A stretch of 64,000 nucleotides of DNA from Skermanella mucosa (GTDB taxonomy: Bacteria; Pseudomonadota; Alphaproteobacteria; Azospirillales; Azospirillaceae). The notes below the pieces were generated by a model. That model had not been told where the DNA came from. It did no database searches and was given only the letters and a program-made list of their open reading frames with translations. The stretch spans positions 2,290,501 through 2,354,500 of the forward strand of contig NZ_CP086106.1 of the NCBI RefSeq assembly GCF_016765655.2, in the 5' to 3' direction. A program made the position numbers and the translations under genes. This document shows, piece after piece, positions 28,412 to 36,594 of this stretch. The stretch's first letter is position 1, and every line of letters starts with the position of its first letter.

Positions 28412-29128
28412 TCACTCCTTTCGACGAGGAGTCAGGCTGCGTTTGGTGCTGTGCAACTGTCGCAATTTTCTAAATTCCTTCCCTTTCCCAACGCTGTCGG
28501 CGATTCGCAGCAGCTGACTCTCGTGAAAGGGGGTCGGCTTGCCGTTCCTTCCGCGTGCGTGGTAGCCTCGTATTTGAAGTGCTGTAGAGATACTTCCGAG
28601 CACCGTGGCTTCGCCAGAACAAACAATGTCTTTCATCGCATCGTATATCTTCTTATCTCTTTCACGAGATTTCAGACTGAGCGGCCGGCTCTCCTCAAAG
28701 CCTCGTAGTGCCTGCTTCAGCTTGTACTTCCCAACTGCGGCAAGCGACGCAATTTCTTCAGTGTTGATGTGTATGTAATCGTCAACATACGGGTCGGTGA
28801 GCGATTGCTCATCGATTCTAAAAATTTCTTCCATGATGTCATCAATGAAGGCAAGCTTAATCCAGAAATCTAAGAAATCATCAAAGAGGTCGTATTGGCC
28901 GCGTATTGCGTCATAAGACTCAACAAGAACCAAGTCAACGATACCAAACCTCTCAAGAGCTATACCTAACGTTGGATGCTGAAATACTTCGGCAAGTGAG
29001 AGTTCGCCGATCAACCGGTACCGCGACCCTCGCTTGATGATATCCAGGTTCTCGGACAGCTTGTCTCGCCGCCCCTCCTCTGACTTAACACCTTGTAAAA
29101 GAACGGCATTTCGAATTTCCATTGACAA
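28412..29128 (-). CDS. Hypothetical protein (about 238 aa), AT-rich
   Basis: Unrecognised soluble protein, lower in GC than surrounding backbone genes and so probably acquired. It is rich in acidic helices (FDDFLDFWIKLAFIDDIMEE). The last 60 residues (ISTALQIRGYHARGRNGKPT followed by FHESQLLRIADSV) resemble the helix-turn-helix tail of large serine recombinases, so DNA binding is possible. It is divergent from the DUF5131 gene, whose promoter region it shares. The start ATG is either residue 1 or residue 3. Confidence 0.6.
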   Translation of the reverse strand: MSMEIRNAVLLQGVKSEEGRRDKLSENLDIIKRGSRYRLIGELSLAEVFQHPTLGIALERFGIVDLVLVESYDAIRGQYDLFDDFLDFWIKLAFIDDIMEEIFRIDEQSLTDPYVDDYIHINTEEIASLAAVGKYKLKQALRGFEESRPLSLKSRERDKKIYDAMKDIVCSGEATVLGSISTALQIRGYHARGRNGKPTPFHESQLLRIADSVGKGKEFRKLRQLHSTKRSLTPRRKE

Positions 29129-29271
29129 CTCCCCCCTCTGTCAATTGTCTGCTGTGGCACCGGAAACTTCTCAGCGGCATTATATCTTCGTCAGTGGCCA
29201 CTGCATATCGCCAACTTACCGCAACATGGCAAATACTCACAACGTGTGCGAATATGGGGAGAAGTACAAGA

Positions 29272-30993
29272 ATGAATACTTTCACGAATGATAGTCAGTC
29301 TACGCTCCAAGCCGACGAGGACCACGCTCAACAGCACGCAGAGCAAGAGCAAACTGTTTCCGGAAACAGTTCAGCGGATGAAGATGCATCAGCGGAAGCC
29401 GATTCGGGCTTCACAGATCTGGAAGCGGGTGTTCTCGAGCACGTTGACGAAGTGCAACTCCTGATCGGTGATATGGATAGGCATCGATTAGCCGGCCGAA
29501 CTATGAAATTGGATTTCGAAAGCCGAATGGCCGTCATCGCAACCAAATTCGCTCCACTGTACGCACGGATCTCAGCTATGCCACCGCAGGAGCGACGAGC
29601 ATTTCTTTCAACTCCTGCGAAGCTGGGAGGTGTCGAGAAGAAGTGGCCCGATGCCCGAGCGATAGACCCTTATGCCGTGATGATGGTCCACAAATACCTT
29701 TTTGATGGCAAAGAGAATAGAAAGGGAGCGATTAAAGTCCTGTGCAACAGAATTGGATATACGGCAGCGGCTTTGGCGGAGATTGGAAAATTCAATTTCG
29801 ATGACGCTTACAATTATGTGGTAAAAAACGGAATGTGCGGAAGAGTTTCTCTTGATTATACGGCCAGGAAAAGGAACAAATATGAAGTTGGGCTGTCAGT
29901 TCTGGATTCGAAACCTGTACAGTTCTCATTTAGTATTCCGGAGGATGATGGATTCCCTCCTGGATCTTACAGGGCGTTTCTAGTTCGAAAAGCTGAAGAG
30001 GCTGGATACCACTTGATCGATGATCTCGCTCCGGATGAGAAATTGCTGGGCCAGATAATTGAGCGGTACTATTCTTATGCTGACAAGCCTGAGACTGAGC
30101 ACGGAGAACCGCCTCCCGAAGATCCAGACATACGAACAGTTACCTCGCAGAGACTGAGCATAGAATGGACCGGCAATCGTCGTGTTAATCCCTCGGGCGG
30201 ATGCTCCAATGCCGATGCTGATTGCGATAACTGTTACGCTCGATCTTTTTCGGCTCGCCAGCAGGGTATGGGAAGGATGAAGTATGAAGGAACAACTAGA
30301 ACGGGCAATAATGGTCGGCTCGAGTGGACCGGAAGACTTAACTGGGACAGCAAAGCCGCACGGCAGCCGCTCCACTGGGGAAAGGGGCAGCTTATCTTTG
30401 TAAACTCAATGAGCGATCTGGGACACCCTGGGATCAAGCCAGAAAATTTCGCTGAGATGCTCGATGTCATCGAGCAAACGGCAGACAGGCATGTGTACCA
30501 GGTCCTGACCAAGCGTCCCAACGTCGTGGCGAAGCGGCTCAAGGTTCTCGGTCGCTCCTGGCCGGATAATGCATGGCTTGGCACATCGGTGGGCGTCAGG
30601 AAAGGCCTCCATCGCATCGCTGCACTCCAAGAGATCGATGCCAAACGGTTCCTGTCGCTGGAGCCGCTGATCGAGGATGTCGGAGACCTCAATCTCACGG
30701 GCATCGATTGGGTCATTGCTGGCGGAGAATCTGGGCAATCTCGAATTCGGAAGCCAGAGCCCGATTGGCTTAGGAACCTTCGGGATCAGTGCCTAAGTGG
30801 TGAAATCCCGTTTTTCTTCAAACAATGGGGAGACTGGAAATTCAACCCTCTGACGAGGGAGTACGGATTGGCGAAGGCCAAATCGATGGAAGAGGAGGTC
30901 GGGGATGCCAACAGCCATGGCGGAGCCCTGCTTGATGAGCGGCTCTGGCGAGAGATGCCAGAAAAGATGGCCGAAGTCCTCCGCAGTTCTTAA
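29272..30993 (+). CDS. DUF5131 (phage Gp37/Gp68-like) protein with extra N-terminal domain
   Basis: 574 aa. The C-terminal half is a DUF5131 domain: cysteines in GGCSNADADCDNCYA (CX6CX2C, near residue 310), LIFVNSMSDLGH, HVYQVLTKRPNVVAKRL, DNAWLGTSVG, RFLSLEPL, IDWVIAGGESG and PFFFKQWGDW. The three-cysteine cluster resembles a radical-SAM-type iron-sulfur site; the activity is unknown. Residues 1-290 are an added, unrecognised module with an acidic, Gln/Glu-rich start. The ATG at 29272 follows GGGGAGAAG. DUF5131 genes are common in phages and mobile islands. A serine recombinase lies just downstream. Confidence 0.82.
   Translation: MNTFTNDSQSTLQADEDHAQQHAEQEQTVSGNSSADEDASAEADSGFTDLEAGVLEHVDEVQLLIGDMDRHRLAGRTMKLDFESRMAVIATKFAPLYARISAMPPQERRAFLSTPAKLGGVEKKWPDARAIDPYAVMMVHKYLFDGKENRKGAIKVLCNRIGYTAAALAEIGKFNFDDAYNYVVKNGMCGRVSLDYTARKRNKYEVGLSVLDSKPVQFSFSIPEDDGFPPGSYRAFLVRKAEEAGYHLIDDLAPDEKLLGQIIERYYSYADKPETEHGEPPPEDPDIRTVTSQRLSIEWTGNRRVNPSGGCSNADADCDNCYARSFSARQQGMGRMKYEGTTRTGNNGRLEWTGRLNWDSKAARQPLHWGKGQLIFVNSMSDLGHPGIKPENFAEMLDVIEQTADRHVYQVLTKRPNVVAKRLKVLGRSWPDNAWLGTSVGVRKGLHRIAALQEIDAKRFLSLEPLIEDVGDLNLTGIDWVIAGGESGQSRIRKPEPDWLRNLRDQCLSGEIPFFFKQWGDWKFNPLTREYGLAKAKSMEEEVGDANSHGGALLDERLWREMPEKMAEVLRSS
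29352..29371. repeat. 20-bp perfect palindrome, copy 1
   Basis: AACTGTTTCCGGAAACAGTT reads identically on both strands. It lies inside the DUF5131 gene (codons about 27-33). A near-identical copy lies at 31021-31040, just past the end of that gene. Confidence 0.85.
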
Positions 30994-31020
30994 CCGGCAG
31001 GAGGGCAAGACCTAGCTCCG

Positions 31021-31040
31021 AACTGTTTCTGGAAACAGTT
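31021..31040. repeat. 20-bp palindrome, copy 2
   Basis: AACTGTTTCTGGAAACAGTT differs from copy 1 by a single base in the centre. It lies 27 nt after the DUF5131 stop codon and about 200 nt before the serine recombinase. It could be a protein-binding site, a recombination half-site pair or a terminator-like hairpin. Confidence 0.85.
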
Positions 31041-31241
31041 TTCGGCACTGGTGGGGAGGTGGCGAGAGCCACTTCCCCTGCTTGCTCCCTTGACACTCCT
31101 CCTGTGGCGGATGTCCCAAAACCCCCTCCGCCAACCGGGTCCCCAGCGTCGCATATTTCCTGGCTTCCGGAGCCTCTTCTGCGGTGTCCCACAACCACCC
31201 GGTTAGTTGACAGCGGCTGGGCCTGTGCGACGGTGATCGGC

Positions 31242-31856
31242 ATGAAGAAGGTCGCCATATACGCCAGGGTGTCGACGGATCGGCACCAGACAGTCGAGAA
31301 CCAACTCGTCGCTCTCCAGGCGATGGGCGAGCGGTTGGGTTGGGTCGTCGTGGCCGTCCATGTCGATGAGGGGATCAGCGGTGCGAAGGGTCGGGAGCAG
31401 AGACCAGGGTTTGACGCCCTGCTGAAGGGGGTGGCACGCCGGGAGTTCGACCTGATCGCGGCGTGGAGCGTGGACCGACTCGGCCAGTCGCTCCAGGATC
31501 TCGTGGGTTTTCTGGCCGACATCCAAGCCCGCGGGATTGATCTCTACCTGCACCGGCAGGGCCTCGACACCTCGACACCGTCGGGCCGAATGATGTTCCA
31601 ACTGCTGGGGGTGTTCGCCGAGTTCGAACGATCGATGATCCGGGAGCGGGTCATGGCCGGGCTCGACCGGGCTCGTAGTCAGGGTCGCCGCATCGGTCGA
31701 CCGCCGATGCCGGCGGGCAAGCTTGAGAGCGTCCGGCAGGCCCTGGCCGGCGGTGCCGGCGTGCGGCAGGTGGCCCGGTTGACCGGCGTCAGTCCGACAG
31801 CGGTCTCGCGGGTCAGGCAGTCCATGGTCGCCGAGAGCCAGTCCGGCACAGTCTGA
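31242..31856 (+). CDS. Serine recombinase (resolvase/invertase)
   Basis: 204 aa, complete. Catalytic Ser in MKKVAIYARVSTDRHQTVEN; the family signatures DLIAAWSVDRLGQSLQDLV and MMFQLLGVFAEFERSMIRER are present; the C-terminal helix-turn-helix is GVRQVARLTGVSPTAVSRVR. It resembles Pin/Hin or Tn3-type resolvases. The frame is open from 31059, but the family starts at MKKVAIYARV (31242). The last codons form the left arm of the 26-bp inverted repeat. It may act on sites nearby. Confidence 0.93.
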   Translation: MKKVAIYARVSTDRHQTVENQLVALQAMGERLGWVVVAVHVDEGISGAKGREQRPGFDALLKGVARREFDLIAAWSVDRLGQSLQDLVGFLADIQARGIDLYLHRQGLDTSTPSGRMMFQLLGVFAEFERSMIRERVMAGLDRARSQGRRIGRPPMPAGKLESVRQALAGGAGVRQVARLTGVSPTAVSRVRQSMVAESQSGTV

Positions 31857-31887
31857 GCCCAAGACTGTGCCGGACTGGCTCTCGGCG
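31829..31887. repeat. 26-bp perfect inverted repeat at recombinase 3' end
   Basis: The left arm (31829-31854) starts CGCCGAGAGCC and covers the final codons of the recombinase. The right arm (31862-31887) is its exact reverse complement. The loop is 7 nt (GAGCCCA). No T-tract follows, so it is not a textbook terminator. Such a long perfect stem is rare by chance. Confidence 0.85.
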
Positions 31888-31934
31888 GGTAAATACCGGG
31901 ACGCACCTCGGCGTCGCCCGTCACGGAGTTCAGC

Positions 31935-32156
31935 ATGCGAGCCCACGAGTTCATTAGCAAACGACGCAGCCATCGTCATGAGCACGTCGCAGTCCTCTAC
32001 CTTGATCCGACTGACTGGAACCGGTTCCGAGCCTTCGCCCAGGATCGTGATGATGTCGTTATCCTTGACGCCAAGCCGGATGCAGATCGGATTGCTGTCC
32101 AGTGCGGCTGCCAGTCGGTTGAGATCTGCGACCGGCTGCAGGATGCCTGGAACTGA
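31935..32156 (+). CDS. Small hypothetical protein (73 aa), uncertain
   Basis: Starts MRAHEFISKRRSHRHEHVAV and ends CDRLQDAWN. GGAG lies 6 nt before the ATG and GC3 is moderately high. The opposite strand (from 32183 leftwards) also reads plausibly (VKDNDIITILGEGSEPVPVS) but has no good ribosome-binding site and runs into the antisense of the recombinase. Only one strand is likely real; I favour the plus strand slightly. Confidence 0.4.
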   Translation: MRAHEFISKRRSHRHEHVAVLYLDPTDWNRFRAFAQDRDDVVILDAKPDADRIAVQCGCQSVEICDRLQDAWN

Positions 32157-32193
32157 CGCTGGGATCGGTTTTGTCCTGAGCATGCCTGTTGGT

Positions 32194-32228
32194 TGCTCCA
32201 GCCGGCGCCGCAGGCGCCGGCTGGAGCA
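32194..32228. terminator. 16-bp perfect hairpin downstream of minus-strand gene
   Basis: TGCTCCAGCCGGCGCC and its exact complement are separated by a 3-nt loop (GCA). It begins 6 nt beyond the stop of the gene at 32234-32743, so a terminator for that gene is likely. No T-tract is present. Confidence 0.6.
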
Positions 32229-32233
32229 TGACC

Positions 32234-32743
32234 TCAGTCCTGCGGGAACTCGAAGCCGATCTTCCCACCGGGCACGCAGTGCCAGCGAAGTCTGGCAAGG
32301 GTAAGCACCGCCAGGTCGTCACACCCTACGATGAAGGTGCGATAGCAGTTTCCTCCCGACCACCATACCCGACCCGGAGCAATGCTGTATTGACCAGGAA
32401 CGCGTCCGGCCGACGACGAGAGCTTGTCGATCCAGCAGGTCCGGACATCGATTCTGGTGATATGGGATCGGCTTTCGACCTCCGTCCGCAATGCCGTGTT
32501 CTCTGCGTCCACGACAGCCTTGTGCTTGTGCATAGTGAGCAGATGTCTGAGAAGCTTAACGTCCATGGTAAACAACCTTTCTATGTGTTTCGAACCGTAG
32601 CCATCCGCTGCGGTAAGGGTAATTTGAAGCATCTGATCAGGGAGAAGCAAAATTACTGTTTGGTCAGATGAGTACTTTTCTGCGATTTCGCTAATGTGGT
32701 GGGTAAATGACTTTGACGTGATTGACGTCAGAGGGGCATTCAC
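32234..32743 (-). CDS. Hypothetical protein (169 aa)
   Basis: Not recognised. Reads as MNAPLTSITSKSFTHHISEI, with a middle segment LLRHLLTMHKHKAVVDAENT and a C-terminal beta-like part (RTFIVGCDDLAVLTLARLRW). No signal peptide or membrane helix. An internal ATG (MDVKLLRHLL) is an alternative start. It lies between the inverted repeats and IS256 copy 2, in an island-like setting. Confidence 0.5.
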   Translation of the reverse strand: MNAPLTSITSKSFTHHISEIAEKYSSDQTVILLLPDQMLQITLTAADGYGSKHIERLFTMDVKLLRHLLTMHKHKAVVDAENTALRTEVESRSHITRIDVRTCWIDKLSSSAGRVPGQYSIAPGRVWWSGGNCYRTFIVGCDDLAVLTLARLRWHCVPGGKIGFEFPQD

Positions 32744-32793
32744 TCGGGAGGTGGCGGTGAAGGTCGAGTGAGTGCTTGGTCGCTCAGTGGCGG

Positions 32794-34114
32794 GGGACTA
32801 TCGGGAATTTCGTGCTTGGCGGGGTTATCCTGAAACAGAAGGAGACCCTGAATGGCCCGACGCAAAGATCCTGTTATCCCTGACGCGATCCTTGACCAGC
32901 TGCTGGCTGGAGCCGATGCGAAGACGGCATTCGACCAGAACGGCCTGCTCGACCAGCTGAAGAAGGCGCTGACGGAGCGGGCGCTGAAGGCGGAGCTGGA
33001 TCATCATCTGGCTGGAGATGAGAGCGGCAACCGTCGCAACGGTTACGGCCACAAGACGGTGCTGACCGATGGCGGCTCGATGGGTCTGTCCATTCCCCGC
33101 GATCGGTCGGGGACGTTCGATCCGGCGCTGATCGGCAAATACCAGCGGCGCTTCCCCGGCTTCGACGAGAAGATCATCTCAATGTACGCACGCGGCATGT
33201 CAACCCGGGAGATCACGGGACACCTGCGGGAGCTCTATGGCATCGAGGTGTCGGCCGACCTGATCTCCACGGTGACGGACGCCGTGATCGAGGAGGTGAC
33301 GGCCTGGCAGAACCGGCCGCTGGAGGCGATCTACCCCCTGGTGTTCCTGGATGCCATCCGGGTCAAGATCCGCGACGAAGGTCTGGTCCGCAACAAGGCC
33401 ATCCATGTCGCCATCGGCGTGCGGGCCGACGGCGCCAAGGAGGTGCTGGGCCTGTGGATCGAACAGAACGAGGGCGCCAAGTTCTGGCTGCGCGTCCTGA
33501 ACGAGTTGAAGAACCGGGGTGTGGAGGACATCCTGCTGGCCGTCGTCGATGGGCTGAAAGGCTTTCCCGAGGCGATCGCGGCTGCCTATCCGGAGACGAT
33601 TGTTCAGACTTGCGTCGTTCATCTGCTGCGCCACAGCATGGAGTTCGCGTCCTGGAAGGACCGCAAGGCCATCGCCGCCGCCCTGAAGACGGTCTACGAC
33701 GCTGTCGACGACAAGGCCGCCGAGATGGCTCTGAGCGCCTTTGAGACCGGGCCTTGGGGCGAAAAATACGCGGCCATCGGCAAGGCTTGGCGGCGGGCGT
33801 GGCCGGAGGTCATCCCCTTCTTTGCCTTCCCGCGCGAGGTCCGGCGCATCCTTTACACGACCAATGCCATTGAAGCGTTGAACTCAAAGCTGCGCCGGGC
33901 GGTCCGGGCCAGGGGGCATTTCCCCAATGACGAGGCCGCGCTGAAGCTCCTGTTTCTCGTCTTGAACCGCGCGGAGAAAGACTGGAAGATGCCGCCCCGG
34001 GAATGGACGGCCGCCAAAGCCCAGATGGCTGTCATCTTCGGCGACCGGTTCGCAAAGGCGATGACCGCCTGATACTGAACCCGCCCCGCCAAGCACGGAA
34101 TTCCCGACAGTCCC
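32794..34114 (+). mobile_element. IS256-family insertion sequence, copy 2 (in vapE-like gene)
   Basis: Same 1,321-bp element as copy 1, in opposite orientation, with the same terminal repeats (GGGACTATCGGG left, right end complementary to GGGACTGTCGGG). The flanks do not match: AGTGGCGG on the left, CGGGAAGG on the right, so there is no target duplication. On the right it cuts a VapE-like gene, and the missing half of that gene is not on the left. This points to a deletion or rearrangement next to the element. Confidence 0.95.
32852..34072 (+). CDS. IS256-family transposase, copy 2
   Basis: 406 aa, identical in amino-acid sequence to the transposase of copy 1, with the same candidate DDE residues (VFLDAIRVK, AVVDGLKGF, TTNAIEALNSK). 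Intact start and ribosome-binding site (AGGAGACCC). Two intact identical copies imply recent transposition. Confidence 0.96.
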   Translation: MARRKDPVIPDAILDQLLAGADAKTAFDQNGLLDQLKKALTERALKAELDHHLAGDESGNRRNGYGHKTVLTDGGSMGLSIPRDRSGTFDPALIGKYQRRFPGFDEKIISMYARGMSTREITGHLRELYGIEVSADLISTVTDAVIEEVTAWQNRPLEAIYPLVFLDAIRVKIRDEGLVRNKAIHVAIGVRADGAKEVLGLWIEQNEGAKFWLRVLNELKNRGVEDILLAVVDGLKGFPEAIAAAYPETIVQTCVVHLLRHSMEFASWKDRKAIAAALKTVYDAVDDKAAEMALSAFETGPWGEKYAAIGKAWRRAWPEVIPFFAFPREVRRILYTTNAIEALNSKLRRAVRARGHFPNDEAALKLLFLVLNRAEKDWKMPPREWTAAKAQMAVIFGDRFAKAMTA

Positions 34115-35075
34115 CGGGAAGGCTGCCCAGGACCTCACTGTGTCGGTCGTCGGCCAGCTTGGCGAAGTCGCTGTCCACCCAGGCGTCGCCGAGCGGCGAC
34201 AGGAACCGCTTGACCATCTCGGTCTTGCCGCCACCCTGCTGGCCGATGATCACCGGCATCATGTGATTGCCGACCGTCATACCCCGGATCTTCCGGCCGA
34301 CCTGCCAGATGAAGTGCTGGAGGACAGCCTTGACCAGGTGATGATCCTGGTCGTAGTCGGCCAGCACAGCCTGGAGGAACAGGTCCCACTGCTGGTCTGT
34401 CTCGGCGTGCTCATCTTCCTGAATGCCGCCGCCCACTTTGTCAGCGAGCCAGAACAGGATCTCCGCCCGCTTCTGCACCACCCATTCGTTCCAAGCCCGC
34501 TCAATGCCGGCCTCGGTGAAGCCGAGCTTGTGATCCTCGTTGAAGATCTTCATCTGATCGACGACCCGCCTCACGTCGATCTCCCGCGGACTCCAGATTT
34601 CGTTGAAGCGGTCGAGGTACTCGTCGTCGGTCTCCTGGAGGCGGACTTCGCTACCGTCCGCCCGGATCAACACCCGCTTGGTAACCCGGACCCTGTCCTT
34701 GAGCGTCGGCTCCAAGCCAAACTGATCGGTGTAGGCCCGAATGAATTCAGCAAGGCTCGTCGGGAAAAATCCCAGAACCTCGGCGACCTTGGCCCTGGCG
34801 ATCTTTCGCTTGGTCAGGTTGACGTTCAGGCCGACCTCACCCTTCAAGAACTCCGCGACGACATCAACATCGTCGGGGCTCAGGTTCTCGACCGGGAGCC
34901 GGGCCAGTACGGTGTCGGCGAAGTTGGCAGGGGCTGCACGGTCCAGGGCCGTTGTACCCAGGCGAATCTCCTCGAGGATACCGACAACATCCGGCTGTCC
35001 AGCGAACTTGGTGACAAGGCTCATTCCATAACCCTCATTCAGTCGGGGCTCGATTGCCGCGACGAGGGTCACCAT
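34115..35075 (-). pseudogene. VapE-like (virulence-associated E) ATPase, 3' end lost
   Basis: The N-terminal about 320 residues remain. The P-loop is in VIIGQQGGGKTEMVKRFLSP and is followed by AWVDSDFAKLADDRHSEVL, as in VapE-family phage/island replication ATPases. The frame then runs into IS256 copy 2 and stops at 34032. ATG 35075 follows TGAGGA; MSLVTKFAG at 35024 is an alternative start. VapE genes typically sit in prophages and phage satellites, near an integrase, as here. Confidence 0.75.
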
Positions 35076-35427
35076 GAACAATCCTCACCCCGCGGGTCCA
35101 AATTGCAGGAACACCCCCGGAAAAATCAAAAACGGGAATAATGAGCCAAGGAACATGGTCTGATAGAATGGCGAGTTGGCCCAGCCATTTCGGCAATCCA
35201 AATCTGCCGCGACACAAAGCTTGGCTCAGTATAGTAGGCGGCAGACAATAGCACTGTCCTCAGCAGCCAAGGCCCTCACATGCCCCTCCTCGGCTCCACC
35301 AAACCGGACTCCGACTGGTATGTTCTAGGGCCGATCCAAAGCGGAACCAGTGGTCAGATTGACAGCGGCTCGGTCTATGGGACCGTCCTGCATGGACAAC
35401 TGGATTTGCCGGTGCAGGAGGATCTAC
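35076..35427. other. Spacer between vapE-like gene and integrase
   Basis: Divergent promoter region. I could not find a convincing excisionase-type small gene or repeat. The right end carries the integrase ribosome-binding site. Confidence 0.35.
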
Positions 35428-36450
35428 GTGGCAGCGGTTTACAAGCGGGGGCGGACATGGTGGGTCCGGTTTACATGGCACGGACAGGAGGTCCGAAGGT
35501 CAGCCCGAACCTCGTCGAAAGTTGTGGCTCAGCAGTATCTTGCTCAACTGGTTGAGGAACGCCGACGGCTGGACCGAGGCGGCCGTCCCCGTCACACCTT
35601 TGATGAGGCTGTCGAGCGATTTATCGGCGAGCACCTTCCATCGCTCAAACCTCTAGCTGCCCGCCGATACCTCTTCAGCCTAAAGATGTTGAACCCGCAC
35701 TTCGTCGGGGCCTATCTGGATGAGGTCACGAAGACGAAGATCCTAGCCTATGTCAGCTTCCGGAGAAAACAGGGCATATCGCCATCAACAATCAGACGCG
35801 ACCTGGCTTGCCTCTCATCGATGCTGCAACTCGCTATCTCATGGGAGTGGGTTGATGCAAATCCGATCCGGACCCTGGACCGGCGACTCTTGAAGGAAGG
35901 AGACCCTCGAAGACGCTACCTGAGCCATGAGGAGCAGGAACGGCTTCTCGTTGCGGCGGGGTCTTATCTCAAGCCGATGGTCGGGTTCGCTATCGAAACC
36001 GGTCTTCGCCTGGAGGAGCAACTGTCTCTGGAGTGGTCACAGGTCAACCAGCGGCGTCACGAACTCACTCTCACCAAAACCAAGACCAGCAATCCAAGGG
36101 TGGTCCCCCTCACCGATCAGGCCGCACAGATCCTGGCACAGCAGCCACGACATCTGACCTCGCCCTACGTGTTCTGCAAACCAGATGGATCACGGTACCT
36201 CAGGCTAACTCGTGGGCTGGATGGGGCCGCATCGCGGGCTGGGATAAGCGATCTTCGATGGCATGATCTCCGCCGAACCTGTGGCTGCCGCCTCCTACAG
36301 GACTACGGTATGGACCTATACCGGGTCAGCAAGTGGTTGGGGCACAAGTCGGTTGCCATGACCGAAAGGGCCTACGCCTTCCTCAGAGTCGACGACCTGC
36401 ATGCGGTGATCCGCCCCGGTACAAAGGTCGGCACAGGGAACGCGGATTGA
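35428..36450 (+). CDS. int: Tyrosine recombinase / integrase
   Basis: 340 aa. The N-terminal SAM-like core-binding domain (HTFDEAVERFIGEHLPSLKP) precedes a catalytic domain with Arg in IETGLRLEEQLSLEW, HDLRRTCG (His-x-x-Arg), LGHKSVAMTERAYAF (His and the Tyr nucleophile). GTG 35428 is chosen because AGGAGG lies 8 nt upstream and the product starts VAAVYKRGRTWWVRF, the usual family beginning. It faces a tRNA-Met gene about 70 nt away, the typical position of an island integrase. Confidence 0.92.
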   Translation: MAAVYKRGRTWWVRFTWHGQEVRRSARTSSKVVAQQYLAQLVEERRRLDRGGRPRHTFDEAVERFIGEHLPSLKPLAARRYLFSLKMLNPHFVGAYLDEVTKTKILAYVSFRRKQGISPSTIRRDLACLSSMLQLAISWEWVDANPIRTLDRRLLKEGDPRRRYLSHEEQERLLVAAGSYLKPMVGFAIETGLRLEEQLSLEWSQVNQRRHELTLTKTKTSNPRVVPLTDQAAQILAQQPRHLTSPYVFCKPDGSRYLRLTRGLDGAASRAGISDLRWHDLRRTCGCRLLQDYGMDLYRVSKWLGHKSVAMTERAYAFLRVDDLHAVIRPGTKVGTGNAD

Positions 36451-36477
36451 TCGCCGGACGACTGGCCCGCCAAACGA

Positions 36478-36514
36478 AAAACCCCTGCCAAGTGCTTGAC
36501 TTGGCAGGGGTTTT
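36478..36514. terminator. Bidirectional intrinsic terminator
   Basis: Stem arms AAAACCCCTGCCAAG and CTTGGCAGGGGTTTT (15 bp perfect) around a 7-nt loop. The T-tract on the plus strand ends integrase transcripts; the A-tract on the left serves the minus-strand tRNA transcript. Confidence 0.9.
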
Positions 36515-36517
36515 AAC

Positions 36518-36594
36518 TGGTAGCGGAGGAGGGATTTGAACCCCCGACACAAGGATTATGATTCCTCTGCTCTGACCAACTGAGCTACTCCGCC
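36518..36594 (-). tRNA. tRNA-Met (CAT anticodon), encoded CCA
   Basis: 77-nt cloverleaf. Acceptor GGCGGAG pairs with CTCCGCT and is followed by ACCA. D arm GCTC...GAGC. Anticodon stem GAGGA/TCCTT with loop ATCATAA (anticodon CAT). T arm GGGGGTTCGAATCCCTC. Sequence style matches alphaproteobacterial elongator tRNA-Met; tRNA-Ile2 (CAT, lysidine-modified) is the less likely alternative. Its 3' end points to the integrase, so it is a candidate attachment site. Confidence 0.93.

Noticed and set aside
31203-32183. Minus-strand frame opposite the serine recombinase
   Set aside because: Most of it is antisense of the recombinase. Its first 100 codons look somewhat protein-like but have no good ribosome-binding site; mentioned under the plus-strand small gene.
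23117-34114. Inversion between the two IS256 copies
   Set aside because: The copies are in opposite orientation, so inversion is possible, but copy 1 keeps a matching 8-bp duplication and hsdR rejoins in frame across it. That argues against an inversion through copy 1.
36518-36594. A duplicated attachment site for the integrase
   Set aside because: I looked for the tRNA 3' segment elsewhere in the window and found no copy, so no att pair is called.
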